Positions 4,218 through 6,289 of a stretch of 6,289 bases of DNA are shown piece by piece. The stretch lies in the NCBI GenBank assembly GCA_015688915.1, contig JAATGX010000206.1:1-6289 (forward strand), in the 5' to 3' direction. The DNA is from Desulfuromonadales bacterium. Its GTDB lineage: Bacteria > Desulfobacterota > Desulfuromonadia > Geobacterales > Pseudopelobacteraceae. A program made the position numbers and the translations under genes. Within the stretch, counting starts at the first letter, position 1, and each line of letters opens with the position of its first letter. The notes below the pieces were generated by a model that was not told where the DNA came from, did not search any database, and worked only from the letters and a program-made list of their open reading frames with translations.

Positions 4218-6289
4218 CTACTGCACAATCGCATTCAGCTCGACCCGGCTGCGGGTGATGGAATCCTTCTCCGGTGCCTTGAACAGGTCGTCGTTTTTCT
4301 GAAATATGCGCTCGGGCGGTACGCCGCCTTTTTTAACCAGGTAATTCACAGCCGCCGTGACCCGCTCCCGCGCCAGGGTCTGAAACTCCGCCTCGCCGAC
4401 CACGGTGTTGGCAATGATCAGTTTCTGCATTTCGTCGGGCGGCAAATTTTTGACCAGTCCCAGGATATTACGCGGTTTGGGGAACTTTTCCTTTTTATAG
4501 ACCGCCGCCAGGTATTTCGGGTATTCATCAGGCAGTACCTGGACGGAGTCGGCCCCTTTTCCCCCCGCTGGAGTCCCCTGCTTGACAACCGCCAGGAATT
4601 TCTCGTTCTTCAGCTTGCGGTTGAGCAGTTCGCGGCGATACGCCTCGGTGTCCTTGTCCCGGTCCACATATCCCTTCAGTTCGACCTTGAGCGCCGGCCT
4701 GTCCAGGAGCACCTTGGCCAGGGCGGTCAACTTCTGTTCCTCCTGGGGCGGGAGCGTGCTCATGCCGGGAGAGAACTGGATTGCGCTGAAGTCGTGGCCG
4801 CCCCCGAACATGGACGAAAGCAGCGAGAATGGCGAGGTGACCGCCTTGACCATCAGGTTCTTCAGTACCTGGAAGACGAGTTTCCAGATGTTGAATTTTG
4901 GGTCGTCGGTACGGCCGGCGACCGGAACGTCAAGGTGGATCTCGCCCTTGCGGTCCTTGAGCAGGGCCAGGCCCAGCTTGACCGGCAGACTGGTGGCGTT
5001 GGGGCTGTCCACCTTTTCGCCGAAGGTGAACTGGTCGATGAAGATCTTGTTTTCCGAATCAAGCTGTTTCTTGTCGATATGGTAGGTGAGGTCCAGGAAC
5101 AATTTTCCCTTTTCCACCGTGTAGCCCAGGTAGTTGCCGGAATAGGGGGTGACCGGCGAAAGCTCGATGTCGCGGAAGGAAACCTTCAGGTCCACGAACA
5201 GGTCGTCCCGTAGCGGATTGATCCGGCCGGTGATCTGGAGCGGCGAATGGTTTTCCAGATTGCCGCGCAGGTCAACGTCGGCCAGTTTTGTGTCCTCTGA
5301 CGACAGGCCGCTGACCCGGCCCCCCAGGTTGTAGAAGGTGGTGGCGAAATGCTGCGGCAGATGGTTGTCGGTAAAGAAGAGGGTGCCCCCCTGAATGGTG
5401 ACCTCGCCAATGCTGATGTCAGCCTTGCGGGACTGGGGAGTGGCGATTGGTGGTTGGGGCGCGGGAGTTTTCGATGGTTCGGCAGTGCCGGCCGAACCCT
5501 GTTCGCCTGTCCCCGGCCCCTGCTTTTCCACCAGGTTTTGCAGGTTCAGCGTACCGTCCTTTCGGACAATGATACGGGAATAGACGCCGTTGAGGGCGAT
5601 CTGGCGCAAGGCCAGGCTGAACGGTTCCAGGTTGCCCCGGATGTCGTCCAGTTGCAGGCTCTCCCATTTGAGCAGGTCCTCCTCGGTCAGGGTATCCAGG
5701 GCATGGAACGACCGGATGCCGGCGCTCCCCTTGAATGTTCCGGTCGGCTTGCCATCCTTGAGGGCGATGTCCACGTTCATAGCGGTGTCAGCGGTGCCTC
5801 TTGCTATAAAGACGTTGATATTGGAGGGAAAATAATCCTCGAAATCGCGTAGCGGCAGGCGGCCAACCTTGACGCTTCCCTTGTAATGGAACGGGGTTGC
5901 GGTAATCCGACCGTCCGCCCTGAGCGGAGTGGCCTTGTTGAATATGGCGGTGAAGTGGAACGGTGAAGGGGTGAACTTCGGACCGTTCAGGTTCGTCAGG
6001 TTCAACCTGGTATTGGTCAGGGTAAAACGGGGCTTGTCGGGCAGGGTCTTGTCGGTGAAGGCGGCGTTGAACCTGTCGACCCGGATTTTTTTGATCCGGA
6101 ACGAAAGCTCGCTGGCGGGGTGACGCTCCTTTGATGGTGCAGAGGATTTCTGAACGGTTCCGGCTGGCGATGGCGCCGGTTGTGATGCCGGCGGGCCTTG
6201 TTGTTTTTTCAGCAACGACAGGGGCGAGATGCTGCCGTCCGCCTCGCGGGAAAGGGAGATGGTACCCCGCGAAACCTTGATATCCGCCA
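4218..6289 (-). CDS. DUF748 / AsmA-like envelope protein, C-terminal part (5' end outside the window)
   Basis: A frame open through the right edge; 689 C-terminal residues are visible. A TTG at 6215 is not the true start, because coding continues upstream as 'ADIKVSRGTISLSREADGS'. The pattern is that of large DUF748 proteins, AsmA/TamB-related, anchored in the inner membrane and reaching into the periplasm: repeated beta-rich units ('TLFFTDNHLPQHFATTFYNL'), then the DUF748 core (about 5174-4818), with 'YSGNYLGYTVEKGKL', 'LGLALLKDRKGEIHLDVPV' and 'DDPKFNIWKLVFQVLKNL'. After it 'IQFSPGMSTLPPQEEQKL' leads to an end resembling an OmpA-like fold ('RSRVELNAI'). Two Pro/Ala/Gln-rich linkers (about 6113-6215 and 5427-5525) separate modules. 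The family is tied to envelope integrity and lipid transport; the precise role here is unknown. It converges on the kinase, so it is not in its operon. The stop is TAG at 4218-4220. Confidence 0.85.
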   Translation of the reverse strand, partial: ADIKVSRGTISLSREADGSISPLSLLKKQQGPPASQPAPSPAGTVQKSSAPSKERHPASELSFRIKKIRVDRFNAAFTDKTLPDKPRFTLTNTRLNLTNLNGPKFTPSPFHFTAIFNKATPLRADGRITATPFHYKGSVKVGRLPLRDFEDYFPSNINVFIARGTADTAMNVDIALKDGKPTGTFKGSAGIRSFHALDTLTEEDLLKWESLQLDDIRGNLEPFSLALRQIALNGVYSRIIVRKDGTLNLQNLVEKQGPGTGEQGSAGTAEPSKTPAPQPPIATPQSRKADISIGEVTIQGGTLFFTDNHLPQHFATTFYNLGGRVSGLSSEDTKLADVDLRGNLENHSPLQITGRINPLRDDLFVDLKVSFRDIELSPVTPYSGNYLGYTVEKGKLFLDLTYHIDKKQLDSENKIFIDQFTFGEKVDSPNATSLPVKLGLALLKDRKGEIHLDVPVAGRTDDPKFNIWKLVFQVLKNLMVKAVTSPFSLLSSMFGGGHDFSAIQFSPGMSTLPPQEEQKLTALAKVLLDRPALKVELKGYVDRDKDTEAYRRELLNRKLKNEKFLAVVKQGTPAGGKGADSVQVLPDEYPKYLAAVYKKEKFPKPRNILGLVKNLPPDEMQKLIIANTVVGEAEFQTLARERVTAAVNYLVKKGGVPPERIFQKNDDLFKAPEKDSITRSRVELNAIVQ

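Noticed and set aside
4209..5213. 334-codon open frame on the plus strand
   Set aside because: It is entirely antisense to the well-supported DUF748 gene, has no family signature and no Shine-Dalgarno, and is explained by the codon bias of the real gene.

Overview
The window reads as bacterial chromosome, most likely from a Geobacter/Pelobacter-type member of the Desulfuromonadia. The basis is family-level resemblance: a split System II cytochrome c assembly protein, a small Cys-rich PAS-like protein beside a glutathione peroxidase, a Spy/CpxP-type lipoprotein, and moderately GC-rich codon use with AT-rich promoter DNA. The assignment is inferred from gene content, not from a marker gene.

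Layout, left to right. Positions 1-101 (minus) hold a C-terminal-half fragment of a MATE-family transporter with no 5' part. A minus-strand run follows: ccsB (139-945), a Cys-type glutathione peroxidase (1069-1569), a small PAS-like Cys-rich protein (1632-2045) and a Spy/CpxP-like lipoprotein (2087-2530). The last three are closely spaced and probably co-transcribed from the AT-rich region 2531-2689. ccsB is separated from them by a GC-rich hairpin and is probably a separate unit. On the plus strand, divergent from the lipoprotein, lie a 26-codon remnant of an OmpR/CpxR-type response regulator (2690-2770) and a full-length CpxA-like sensor kinase (2767-4170). A convergent AsmA-like DUF748 gene (4218 to the right edge) is open at its 5' end.

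The central idea is that 2087-4170 has the same topology as the enterobacterial cpxP <- -> cpxRA locus: a periplasmic LTxxQ-type protein divergent from a regulator/kinase pair, with a tandem GTAAA-containing repeat between them. Here the regulator has lost almost all of its coding sequence, yet its start, its first beta strand with the acidic pocket, and its stop overlapping the kinase start all remain. The kinase also has Gly in place of the acidic residue after the phospho-accepting His. This looks like an envelope-stress two-component system that is decaying or has been rewired, with its target genes (lipoprotein, PAS-like protein, peroxidase) apparently intact.

A second point of interest is the 62-base gap before the peroxidase. 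It can fold into two mutually exclusive hairpins, one of which buries the peroxidase Shine-Dalgarno sequence. No tRNA, rRNA, CRISPR array, insertion sequence or integrase was seen.
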